A program made the translations under genes and the position numbers. From Alphaproteobacteria bacterium (GTDB lineage: Bacteria; Pseudomonadota; Alphaproteobacteria; Caulobacterales; Parvularculaceae), in contig JAUIMC010000003.1 of the NCBI GenBank assembly GCA_030433215.1, forward strand, positions 62,001-126,000: a stretch of 64,000 nt of DNA. The letters run 5' to 3'. Under the pieces are notes generated by a model, which was not told the DNA's origin, ran no database searches, and saw only the letters and a list, made by a program, of their open reading frames with translations. Shown piece by piece: positions 1 through 8,516 of this stretch; within the stretch, counting starts at the first letter, position 1; each line of letters starts with the position of its first letter.

Positions 1-1
1 G

Positions 2-1696
2 AAACAGCAGATCGAGGCGAACCAGCGCACCCTCGATCAGATCCAGACCGCCGTCGCGATTTTCGGGTCGAGCCAGAACCTGATCTACAACAACCGCGCT
101 TTCCAGGATCTGTGGTCCCTCGACGACGCCGAACTTTCGGGCCGGGTCTATCACGGCGAAGTGCTCGATCAGCTCCGCATGAAGGGCAAGCTGCCCGAAC
201 CTTCGGACTATGACGACTGGAAAGAAAAGCAGCTTGCGCTTTATACGGACGGCTTGTCAGAACCGGGTGCGGAGCGGCTCGGCGGCGCGCCGGACGAAAT
301 CTGGCACCTGCCCGACGGGCGCACATTGAGGGTCGCGCGCCTGCGCCACCCCCTCGGCGGCGTGATGCTGGCCTTTGAGGACATCACCGAAAAGATCGCG
401 CTCGAAACGCAATACAACACCCAGATCAGCGTTCAAAAAGCGACGCTCAACAATCTGGCCGAAGGCGTCGCGGTGTTCGCCGCCGACGGCGCCTTGAAGC
501 TCTACAACAAGGCGTTCCAGAAACTGTGGCGTCTCGACGGGCGCCATCTCGACGCCAGGCCGCATATCGATTCCATTCTCGACAATCTGAAGAAGCTTGC
601 ACGCGACGCCGACGCCTCCTTCGACGCGCTGCGCCGTTGCATCGTGTCGAAAGCCCATGAAGACCGCCAGACCTACGAGTTCCGCGAGATCCGGCTGGCG
701 GACGGGCGCACCATCGCGATCGGCGCCGAGCCCCTGCCCGACGGGGCGACGCTGGCGCATTTCCTCGACGTCACCGACTCCAAGGAACGCGAAAAGGAAC
801 TGAAGGAACGCAATGCAATTCTCGAAAACGCCGACCGGCTGAAATCGAAATTCGTCGATCACGTCTCCTATCAGTTGCGCACGCCGCTTTCGACCATCAT
901 CGGATTTTCCGAAATGCTCGACGGCCAGATGTTCGGCGTCCTCAACGACCGCCAGAAAGATTACATCGCCTCGATCCTCTCGGCGTCCTATCATTTGCGC
1001 GATCTCATCAACGACATTATCGATCTCGGCGCCATCGACGCGGGCCAGCTCGATCTCAATGTCCAGAAGACTGACATCCGCAAGCTTCTGGAAAATGCGG
1101 CGACCTTCGCGGCGCTGAAAGCCGAGGACACGCAGGTCACGCTGAAAGTCGACTGCCCGAAAGACATCGGCGACGCCTCGCTCGACGAAAAGCGCATGAA
1201 GCAGGTGCTGTTCAATCTTCTCTCCAACGCCTTCGCCTATACGGGCGCGGGCGGCGCGGTGACCATCGGCGCGCGCAAGGTCGGCGACGCGGTGAAGCTG
1301 TGGGTCGCCGATACGGGCCGCGGCCTGTCGCCCTCCGATCAGGCACGCGCCTTCGACGCCTTTGAAAGCCGCGGGCCTTCCGCCGGCGCCGGTCTCGGCC
1401 TCGCACTCGTCGAACGCTTCGTGAAGCTGCATCACGGCTGGGTGCGCATGGAATCTCATGAAGGCCAGGGCGCGACCGTAACCTGCTTCATCCCGGACCC
1501 GGTCGCGGCGGCAGAGGCCGCGCCGACCGGCGAGAAAGCGGGCGGCGACGCCGGCGGCGCGCCCGACCCCGGCGCCGCGAAAAAAGAAGCGCCGAAGAAA
1601 AAGCCCGCCAAAAAGGCCCCGGCCCGCAAGCGCGCCAAGACCAAGGCGGACGAGACCCAGGGCAAGAAAGAGACGCGGCCTCAAGCTGCTGAATAA
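2..1696 (+). CDS. divL: DivL-type PAS sensor kinase with Tyr in the H-box (5' end missing)
   Basis: The reading frame is open from base 2, so the gene begins upstream of the window; 564 residues are visible. The order is two PAS-like segments (about residues 1-110 and 145-260), a dimerisation/phosphotransfer helix, a HATPase_c domain and a Lys/Ala/Pro-rich tail. The H-box reads FVDHVSYQLRTPLS, so the histidine of the usual SHELRTPL is a tyrosine (codon 869-871). This substitution is the hallmark of Caulobacter DivL, which acts as a signalling hub that allosterically controls CckA, and through it CtrA, in response to DivK. The ATP-binding boxes look intact (N-box LSNAFAYTG, G1 VADTGRGL, G2 GAGLGLAL). 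The assignment rests on the Tyr H-box, PAS architecture and basic tail. The neighbours do not confirm it, because the TPR gene downstream is not a gene I know beside divL. Confidence 0.85.
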   Translation, partial: KQQIEANQRTLDQIQTAVAIFGSSQNLIYNNRAFQDLWSLDDAELSGRVYHGEVLDQLRMKGKLPEPSDYDDWKEKQLALYTDGLSEPGAERLGGAPDEIWHLPDGRTLRVARLRHPLGGVMLAFEDITEKIALETQYNTQISVQKATLNNLAEGVAVFAADGALKLYNKAFQKLWRLDGRHLDARPHIDSILDNLKKLARDADASFDALRRCIVSKAHEDRQTYEFREIRLADGRTIAIGAEPLPDGATLAHFLDVTDSKEREKELKERNAILENADRLKSKFVDHVSYQLRTPLSTIIGFSEMLDGQMFGVLNDRQKDYIASILSASYHLRDLINDIIDLGAIDAGQLDLNVQKTDIRKLLENAATFAALKAEDTQVTLKVDCPKDIGDASLDEKRMKQVLFNLLSNAFAYTGAGGAVTIGARKVGDAVKLWVADTGRGLSPSDQARAFDAFESRGPSAGAGLGLALVERFVKLHHGWVRMESHEGQGATVTCFIPDPVAAAEAAPTGEKAGGDAGGAPDPGAAKKEAPKKKPAKKAPARKRAKTKADETQGKKETRPQAAE

Positions 1697-1743
1697 AGCC
1701 CGCCGCCCCTTTTCCGCCCTGATTTGTCGGCTACAGTCCCCCC

Positions 1744-2436
1744 ATGTTGTTGAGCTTTATCGCCGCCGCCCTGGCGGCCCAGTCCCCCGCCGAACCGTCA
1801 GCCGCCCCTTCAGCGGCCGTCCCGCAGGAACAGCTGGACCCGCGCTATGTGGACTGCGTCGAATTCCTGAAAGCCGATCTCGAGCTCGGCCGCATCGCCG
1901 CCCAGCAATGGGTGGACGAAGGCGGCGGCGCGCCGGCGCGCCATTGCCTCGCCATCGCCGATCTCGAGGCGGGCTATCCGAAACTGGCGGCCCTGAGGCT
2001 CGAGGAAGTCGCCCAGCGCAAGGACGCCGGCGACGATTATGTCCGCGCCCGGCTCTATTCGCAGGCGGCGGAAGCCTGGCTTGAGGCGGAAGAGACCGCG
2101 CACGCCGAAGCCGCGCTCAACAAGGCGCTGGCTCTCGTTCCCGACAGCGCCGAGCTGCAACTGACGGCGGGCGAAGTCTATTCGGCGCAGGAGCGCTGGC
2201 AGGACGCGGTCGAGGCGGTCACCATCGCCGAAGAAGGCGGTTTCGTCAGCGCCAAGACCTATGTCATTCGCGGACGCGCCCGCTATATCCTCGGCGCCTA
2301 TGAGCGCGCGGCGGAGGATGTGGTGGCCGCCCTCACCATTGACCCCGTCAATGTCGACGCGCTTGTCTTGCGCGGCGACCTCGCCCGCCGGGGCATGAGC
2401 ATCGACGTCTTTTACGACCCGCCGGACAAAAAGTAA
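1744..2436 (+). CDS. Exported TPR-repeat protein
   Basis: This 230-residue protein starts with a short hydrophobic stretch (about residues 1-17, MLLSFIAAALAAQS) that looks like a signal peptide, followed by an Ala/Pro-rich linker. The rest is helical with TPR-like spacing: the segment around residues 95-205 contains repeats of the type AEAALNKALALVPDSAELQ and YERAAEDVVAALTIDPVNVDA. TPR proteins scaffold other proteins; the partner here is unknown. It lies 47 bases after the divL homologue on the same strand and may be co-transcribed. There is no clear Shine-Dalgarno before the ATG. A periplasmic location is inferred from the N-terminus only. Confidence 0.7.
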   Translation: MLLSFIAAALAAQSPAEPSAAPSAAVPQEQLDPRYVDCVEFLKADLELGRIAAQQWVDEGGGAPARHCLAIADLEAGYPKLAALRLEEVAQRKDAGDDYVRARLYSQAAEAWLEAEETAHAEAALNKALALVPDSAELQLTAGEVYSAQERWQDAVEAVTIAEEGGFVSAKTYVIRGRARYILGAYERAAEDVVAALTIDPVNVDALVLRGDLARRGMSIDVFYDPPDKK

Positions 2437-2459
2437 CAATTGCCTGTCGGTTAGCGACT

Positions 2460-2546
2460 CCCCACGCTTCAAGCGTGGGGTCTATTGCCCCAGACTTCCT
2501 GCTGATCCCCATTTTGAAAGATGGACGCCACGATTAAATCGTGGCG
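2460..2546. repeat. Pair of perfect 10-bp foldbacks (REP/IS605-end-like)
   Basis: Two perfect hairpins, each with a 10-bp stem and a 1-nt loop, lie 66 bases apart. The first is 2460-2480 (arms ccccacgctt and aagcgtgggg); the second is 2526-2546 (arms cgccacgatt and aatcgtggcg). The stems share the pattern C-C-A-C-G-n-T-T. Neither is followed by a T-run, so they are not classic terminators. Paired foldbacks of this kind resemble REP sequences or the subterminal hairpins of IS200/IS605 elements. No transposase lies between them. Confidence 0.6.
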
Positions 2547-2646
2547 AATCGCATACGCAAAGGGCGGCGCCCTTTCATGCCCCTTGAGGCGCTTTTTGGC
2601 TCGACGCCCCGGGAAAATCAGCCCAAAGCCCGAAGACTGCACAGCG

Positions 2647-2661
2647 TTAATCTTTGATTAA
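2647..2661. promoter_or_regulatory. CtrA-like box TTAA-N7-TTAA inside a palindrome
   Basis: The sequence TTAA-tctttga-TTAA matches the full CtrA consensus TTAA-N7-TTAA known from Caulobacter and relatives. It sits inside a perfect inverted repeat (cgttaatc-ttt-gattaacg, 2645-2663). It lies 46 bases before the start of the membrane-protein gene at 2708 and about 950 bases from the DivL-like gene, whose homologue controls CtrA activity. Binding by CtrA is inferred. Confidence 0.5.
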
Positions 2662-2707
2662 CGATTGGGGCCTCCGATGGCCGGAAAGCCTTGAAAGGAC
2701 AGCGCAT

Positions 2708-3454
2708 ATGGCGAGCGCATCGCTGCAGGGAAAAACGGTCCGCGAGCTTCAGGACCTGGCTCGCGAGACGCCGATGCAGCCGCGGCGCCGGCGCCGTCCG
2801 GGCCTGTCGCGCGCCGCGCGGCTGCATCTCGTCGACATTCTCTCGCGCTGGAGCGGGCTCGGTCTCGCGCTGGTCGCCGGCGTTTCGGTCTATATGGCCG
2901 TCGCGGCGGGGCGGGCTTACCCGGGCCGGGCCGCGGCCTGGGCGGCGATGATGCTGGCGGCGCTCTGGGTGGCGCGGCGGCTCAGAAGCGAATTCCGTTC
3001 GGGCGCGAGCCTGTCTTCCCGGCCCTTCCGCTGGCGCGCGTCTTTCACCGCGAGCCTCAGCGTGCTGGGCGTGGTTCTCGCCTCGGCGCCGATCCTCTTG
3101 GCCCCGACGGGCGCGCCGGCGGTGTTCGGGGTGCAGATTCTCGCGCTTTCGGTCACCGCGAGCTTCGCGGCGGCGCTGCTTGCGGCGGCGCACCTGCCGA
3201 GCGCGGCCGCATTTGCGGCGCCGGGCGCGATTTTCGCCGTGCTCACCGGACTTCGCGCAGGCGATTCGGGCCTTTTATTCGCCGGTTTTGCGACTTCCCT
3301 GCTTGCATTAACAGGCCTTTATCTGGCCCACCGCTACCTTGAAAAGAGCGCCGCCCGGGCGTATCCGCGCACCATGACGGTCCGGCGGGAAGCTCCGCGC
3401 CAGACTGCATCGCGAGGCGGCGCATCATCGGCGTCCTCGGCGCTGCAAGCCTGA
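2708..3454 (+). CDS. Multi-spanning inner-membrane protein of unknown function
   Basis: The chosen start is the ATG at 2708, 9 nt after GAAAGGAC; a longer frame upstream would translate through the CtrA-like palindrome. The 248-residue protein has an Arg/Pro-rich cytoplasmic N-terminus (PRRRRRPGLSRAARL) followed by roughly six to seven hydrophobic segments between residues 50 and 220, then a basic, Ser-rich tail. I recognise no family. The CtrA-like box in front suggests cell-cycle-timed expression. The gene stands alone on its transcript, 141 bases before glutamate dehydrogenase. Confidence 0.65.
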   Translation: MASASLQGKTVRELQDLARETPMQPRRRRRPGLSRAARLHLVDILSRWSGLGLALVAGVSVYMAVAAGRAYPGRAAAWAAMMLAALWVARRLRSEFRSGASLSSRPFRWRASFTASLSVLGVVLASAPILLAPTGAPAVFGVQILALSVTASFAAALLAAAHLPSAAAFAAPGAIFAVLTGLRAGDSGLLFAGFATSLLALTGLYLAHRYLEKSAARAYPRTMTVRREAPRQTASRGGASSASSALQA

Positions 3455-3595
3455 CGCTCCTTTAAGTTTTCGCAACCTTTCCGGCGCCTGTCCGTTCGAC
3501 CTTCAAGGTCGACGCATTTTCGTTGCGTTCCGTTAGACAATTTCAAAGTCTTCGCGTTATGACCCGGCGAAAGACGCCAGTACAAAGGGAGCGAT

Positions 3596-6500
3596 ATGCC
3601 TGAGGGCTTCATCACGGATATCGACAGCCAGATCCTCGACCGGGTGATTGCGCTGGCGCAGAAGAAAAAGATCGGCGCGGTCGATGACGCCGGCGCCCTG
3701 ACGCCCGCTTTCAAAAGCTATCTCGAACAGCTCGTTCTGTACGCCACCGGCGAAGACCAGAACTGGAACGAACCGCAATCGCTCTTGAACCGCGCCGCCG
3801 CCGCCTGGAAACATGGCGCGACGCGCAAAGCCGGCGAAAGCAAAGTGTCCCTGCGCATCGAAGACGGCAAAAGCTGGTCGGACCGGCGCATGGTTCTCGA
3901 CATCGTCACCGACGACAAACCGTTCCTGGTCGACTCGATTTCCGCCGCCCTCGCTGACGCCGGCAAGCCTGTAAGCTTCTTCTCCAACGCCGTGGTCGCT
4001 GTACCGCGCGGCCCCACGGGCAAACGCGAGACCGACGGCCACGCCGCCATGCGCGAGTCGATGATCCATGTAGAGATGGACCCGCCGGTCATCGACAATG
4101 AACTGGAAGCGCTGCACGACGAGATCAACGCCGTCCTCAGCGACGTCGCCGTCGCCGTCGAAGACTGGGAGCCCATGCGCGCGCGTCTCGGCTCGTGCAT
4201 CGCGCAACTCGAACGCTCGCGCCTTCCGGGCGTGCGCGCCGATGAACAGCGCGAAGCCGTTCAATTCCTGAAATGGCTCTGGGACAACCGCTTTGCGTTT
4301 CTCGGCGTCCGCCATTTCAACAAGGCAGGCGAAGACGACCATTTGCAACTCGAAGTCGATTCCGACAAGGATCTCGGCATTCTGCGCATGCCGGGCCGCA
4401 ATGTCCTGATGTCGACCTTCCAGCCGGACGGCGATCTTTCCCCGGCGGTCGCGTCTTTCCTCGCCTCCAGAGAGCCGATCCTGATCGCCAAATCGAGCTC
4501 GAAATCGCTCACCCACCGCCGCGCCTATATGGATTACGTCGCCGTCAAAAGCTTCGCGCCGGACGGGACGGCGATCGGCGAAGAACTGTTCGTGGGCCTC
4601 TTTACGGCGGAAGCCTACACCCGGCCCGCCTCCGACATTCCGCTGATCCGCGCCAAGCTCAACGCCGTTCTTGAACAGACCGCCTTCTCGCCCGGCGGCC
4701 ATAACGAAAAAGCGCTGATCAACATTCTCGAATCCTATCCGCGCGACGAGCTGTTCCAGGTCGATGTGGACACGCTGACCGAAACCGCGCTTGGCATTCT
4801 GCGCCTATACAAGCGCCCGCGCGTGAAACTGTTCCTGCGCCGCGACCGCTTCGACCGGTTCATTTCCGCGCTCCTTTACGTGCCGCGCGACCGTTTCAAT
4901 TCCGACGTGCGCGAACGCGCCGCCGACCTTCTTGCAGACAGCTTCGACGGCAAGGTGATGTCTTTCGCGCCGTTCTTCGGCGACGCGGCGCTGGTGCGCG
5001 TGCATTTCATCATCGGCATCACGCCGGGCGCCCCGGAAGGCCCCGGCCTCGCCGAGCTCACCCGCCAGATCCGCGAGATCTGCCGCACCTGGAGCGACGG
5101 GCTTCTCGAAGCCATGCGCGAGGCCCATGACGGCGCGACGCCCGCCTCGCTTTACGCAAAATACGAACAGGCCTTCGACGCCGGCTATCGCGAACGCACG
5201 CCGCCGGAAGAAACCCTCGCCGACATCGCCGCCCTCGAAAAGCTCGAAGCCGAACCCATGGTGGTGCGCGCCTATAGAAAGCACGGCGACGGCGAGAAAG
5301 CCGTGCGCATCAAAATCTATAAAAGCGGCGAGCCGATGTCGCTTTCCAAACTCATTCCGACCATCGAAAATCTCGGCCTCAGCGTTCTGCAGGAGGCGAG
5401 CCACGAGGTTTCGCCCTTCGGCCAGAGCCAGAAAACCTACTGGATCCACGATTTCAACACGGAGCTGTCGAGCGGCCAGCCGGTCACGCTCAATGACGTC
5501 AAGGAAGCCTTCGAGGAGACCATCCTCGCTGTCTTCGAAGGCCGCACCGAAGACGACGGCTTCAACGAGCTGGTTCTGACGGCGGGCGTCAACTGGCGCG
5601 AGGCCTGGCTTCTTCGCGCTACGGCGAAGCATCATTTGCAATCAGGCTTCGCCTATTCGCAGGCCTATATCACCGAAGCGCTGGCGAACCATCCGGGTCT
5701 CGCGCGCAAGCTCGTCGCCGCCTTCCACGCCCGGTTCAACCCGGAAGGCCCGTCCGACGCGGACGCGCGCATTCGTGACGTCGAGGCCGCCGACAACGCC
5801 GTGCGCGAAGCCCTGAACGATGTCGCGAGCCTCGACGAGGACCGCATCATCAGCCGTTTCCTCAATCTCTTCTGCGCCGTCACCCGCACCAATTACTATC
5901 AGCGCGAAAAGGACGGCGCGGTCAAAACCTATATCTCCTTCAAGATCGACAGCGCCAAGCTCGCCGAGCTGCCCGAGCCGAAGCCTTATCGCGAGATCTT
6001 CGTTTCCGGCCCGCGCGTCGACGGCGTTCATCTGCGCTTCGGCCCGGTGGCGCGCGGCGGCCTTCGCTGGTCGGACCGGCGCGAAGATTTCCGCACGGAA
6101 GTCTTAGGTCTCGTCAAAGCGCAACGCGTGAAGAACGCGGTGATCGTGCCCACCGGCTCGAAAGGCGGCTTTTACCCCAAACAGCTTCCCGCCTCCGGCG
6201 ACCGCGCCGCGATTTATGAAGAAGGCCGCGAAGCCTACAAGATCTTCATTCGCGGGCTGCTCGACCTCACCGACAATATCGTCAAAGGCGAGATCAAAAC
6301 CCCGGCGAAAATCGTGCGCTGGGACGATCCCGACGCCTATCTCGTGGTCGCCGCCGACAAGGGCACGGCCGCCTTTTCCGACACCGCGAACGCAATTTCC
6401 AAGGAATACGGGTTCTGGCTCGGCGACGCGTTCGCGTCAGGCGGGTCGGCCGGCTACGACCACAAGGTCATGGGCATCACCGCGCGCGGCGCCTGGGAAG

Positions 6501-8488
6501 CGGTGAAGCGCCATTTCCGCGAAATGGGCAAGGACATCCAGACCGAGCCCTTCACCGCCGCCGGCGTCGGCGACATGTCCGGCGACGTCTTCGGCAACGG
6601 CATGCTCTTGTCCGAGAAGACAAGGCTCGTCGCCGCCTTCGACCACCGCGACATCTTCATCGACCCCGATCCCGATCCGGCGAAATCCTGGAAAGAGCGC
6701 AAGCGCCTTTTCGATCTGCCGCGCACCTCCTGGGCCGATTACGACAAGAAACTCATCTCCAAGGGCGGCGGCGTGTTCTCGCGCAGCGCCAAGTCGATCA
6801 ATGTGACGCCGGAAATGCGCGCGCTGCTCGACATTACTGACAAGACCATGACGCCCGCCGATCTCATCCGCGCGATCCTGAAATCGCCGATCGAACTCTT
6901 CTGGCTCGGCGGCATCGGCACCTATTTCAAGGCCGAGGACGAAGAGAACTGGCGCGTCGGCGACCGCACCAATGACGCCGTGCGCGTCGATGCGAGCGAC
7001 ATTCGCGCCAAGGTCATCGGCGAAGGCGCCAATCTCGGCCTCACCCAGCTTGCACGCATCGAATACGCCCGCAATGGCGGACGCATCAACACCGACGCCA
7101 TCGACAATTCGGCGGGCGTCGATTCCTCCGACCATGAAGTGAACATAAAGATCCTCTTGTCGGGCGCCATCGAGCATGGCGATCTGAAGCGCGACGAGCG
7201 CGATCCGCTGCTCGCCTCCATGACCGACGACGTCGCCGAACATGTTCTGCGCCACAATTACGACCAGACCCGCGCCATCACCCAGATGGAAATGACGGCG
7301 CCGGCCGAACTCGACGTCTATGCGCGCTTCATGTCGACGCTGGAACGCGAAGGCCGTCTCGACCGGGCCATCGAATATCTCCCCGACACGGAAGAGCTCG
7401 CCTCCATGCGCCAGCATGGGCTGGGTCCGACACGCCCGGACCTGGCGGTGCTTCTGGCCTATGCGAAAATGTGGCTCTTCGACGAGATCGTGCAGTCGGA
7501 AACGCCGGACGATCCGCTGTTTGAAAGCGAGCTCTTCGCCTATTTCCCCGATGCGCTGCACCAGTTCCACCATTCGCTGGTGAGCCATCAGCTGCGCCGC
7601 GAGATCATCGCGACGCGCCTGTCGAACGAGATCATCGACACTTGCGGGGTCAGCTTCCTGCAGCGCGCGGCGGAAACCAGCGGCGCCGACTTCGCGACGG
7701 TCACGCTCGCCTATGAAGCGGTGCGGCGAATCTACAATCTGAACGACTTCGCCGCCGCCGTCGACGCGCTCGACAACAATGGCCCGGCCGCGTTGCAGAC
7801 CGCACTTTATCTCGAAGCCTCGCGGCTGTTGAGCGAACAGACCTTCCACCTTCTCGGCGACGCGAAGGCGCGCGACACGCTCGCCAATCGCGGCCTCAAG
7901 GCGATGATCGACCAGTATCAGGCGCCGGTGGCGGAGTTCAAAACCGCCCTGCCCGATATTCTACCGGCGGAAGACGCCGCCGCGCTGGAACGGCGGCGCC
8001 AGGGCTGGATCTCGGAGGAGGCGCCCGAAGACATCGCGCATCTCGCCGCCGCTATACCGGCGCTCGAATTCGCCTTCGACATCGTCAATCTCGCGCGGGA
8101 GACCGGCTGGTCCAATCCGGGCGTCGGCGGCGTCTTCTTCGCCGTGGGCCGTCTCTTCAATATCGACGTCATGCGCGACAAGGCGCGGGCCGAACCGCCC
8201 GCCGATCATTTCGACAAGATCGCCATCCGCCAGATCATCGAGGACCTGACGGCGCGCCAGCGGCTGTTGACGGCGCGCACCATTGCCGCGGCGGGCGCCG
8301 AACCGAAAGGCGCGGCCTCGAAATGGACGGAAAAAGTCCTCGAGAAATGGCGGACCGGCGCGGAAGACGCAATTGCGCTTTTCGATGAAACCACCGATGC
8401 GCTCGATCTCTCCGGGCCAGTCAGTGTCGGCAAGTTCACGCTGTTCATCCGCCAGCTCGATGCGCTGGCGGCGGATACGGCGCGCTAG
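3596..8488 (+). CDS. gdhB: NAD-specific glutamate dehydrogenase, 180-kDa class
   Basis: This 1630-residue protein has the length typical of the large bacterial NAD-GDH class, which deaminates glutamate to 2-oxoglutarate and ammonia in the cytoplasm. The N-terminal half (about 1-700) carries the ACT-like regulatory segments of this class. The dehydrogenase core follows, with the characteristic RFGPVARGGLRWSDRREDFR and, further on, KNAVIVPTGSKGGFYPK containing the substrate-binding lysines. The NAD-binding Rossmann region has GVGDMSGDVFGNGML, and VIGEGANLGLTQLARIEYA is another family signature. The C-terminal quarter is the helical family extension. The ATG follows AAAGGGAGCG. The Caulobacter homologue GdhZ also stimulates FtsZ-ring disassembly; whether that applies here is unknown. 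The gene is monocistronic and converges on purH, with a 28-base gap. Confidence 0.97.
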   Translation: MPEGFITDIDSQILDRVIALAQKKKIGAVDDAGALTPAFKSYLEQLVLYATGEDQNWNEPQSLLNRAAAAWKHGATRKAGESKVSLRIEDGKSWSDRRMVLDIVTDDKPFLVDSISAALADAGKPVSFFSNAVVAVPRGPTGKRETDGHAAMRESMIHVEMDPPVIDNELEALHDEINAVLSDVAVAVEDWEPMRARLGSCIAQLERSRLPGVRADEQREAVQFLKWLWDNRFAFLGVRHFNKAGEDDHLQLEVDSDKDLGILRMPGRNVLMSTFQPDGDLSPAVASFLASREPILIAKSSSKSLTHRRAYMDYVAVKSFAPDGTAIGEELFVGLFTAEAYTRPASDIPLIRAKLNAVLEQTAFSPGGHNEKALINILESYPRDELFQVDVDTLTETALGILRLYKRPRVKLFLRRDRFDRFISALLYVPRDRFNSDVRERAADLLADSFDGKVMSFAPFFGDAALVRVHFIIGITPGAPEGPGLAELTRQIREICRTWSDGLLEAMREAHDGATPASLYAKYEQAFDAGYRERTPPEETLADIAALEKLEAEPMVVRAYRKHGDGEKAVRIKIYKSGEPMSLSKLIPTIENLGLSVLQEASHEVSPFGQSQKTYWIHDFNTELSSGQPVTLNDVKEAFEETILAVFEGRTEDDGFNELVLTAGVNWREAWLLRATAKHHLQSGFAYSQAYITEALANHPGLARKLVAAFHARFNPEGPSDADARIRDVEAADNAVREALNDVASLDEDRIISRFLNLFCAVTRTNYYQREKDGAVKTYISFKIDSAKLAELPEPKPYREIFVSGPRVDGVHLRFGPVARGGLRWSDRREDFRTEVLGLVKAQRVKNAVIVPTGSKGGFYPKQLPASGDRAAIYEEGREAYKIFIRGLLDLTDNIVKGEIKTPAKIVRWDDPDAYLVVAADKGTAAFSDTANAISKEYGFWLGDAFASGGSAGYDHKVMGITARGAWEAVKRHFREMGKDIQTEPFTAAGVGDMSGDVFGNGMLLSEKTRLVAAFDHRDIFIDPDPDPAKSWKERKRLFDLPRTSWADYDKKLISKGGGVFSRSAKSINVTPEMRALLDITDKTMTPADLIRAILKSPIELFWLGGIGTYFKAEDEENWRVGDRTNDAVRVDASDIRAKVIGEGANLGLTQLARIEYARNGGRINTDAIDNSAGVDSSDHEVNIKILLSGAIEHGDLKRDERDPLLASMTDDVAEHVLRHNYDQTRAITQMEMTAPAELDVYARFMSTLEREGRLDRAIEYLPDTEELASMRQHGLGPTRPDLAVLLAYAKMWLFDEIVQSETPDDPLFESELFAYFPDALHQFHHSLVSHQLRREIIATRLSNEIIDTCGVSFLQRAAETSGADFATVTLAYEAVRRIYNLNDFAAAVDALDNNGPAALQTALYLEASRLLSEQTFHLLGDAKARDTLANRGLKAMIDQYQAPVAEFKTALPDILPAEDAAALERRRQGWISEEAPEDIAHLAAAIPALEFAFDIVNLARETGWSNPGVGGVFFAVGRLFNIDVMRDKARAEPPADHFDKIAIRQIIEDLTARQRLLTARTIAAAGAEPKGAASKWTEKVLEKWRTGAEDAIALFDETTDALDLSGPVSVGKFTLFIRQLDALAADTAR

Positions 8489-8516
8489 CCCCGCCTTCTG
8501 CTAGCGTCGCTGTCTG

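Noticed and set aside
257-1684. 475-residue frame opposite the DivL-like gene
   Set aside because: Antisense shadow; its sequence is Arg/Gly-rich and lacks domains.
6437-7849. 470-residue frame opposite glutamate dehydrogenase
   Set aside because: Antisense shadow of a conserved gene; no family motif or ribosome site.
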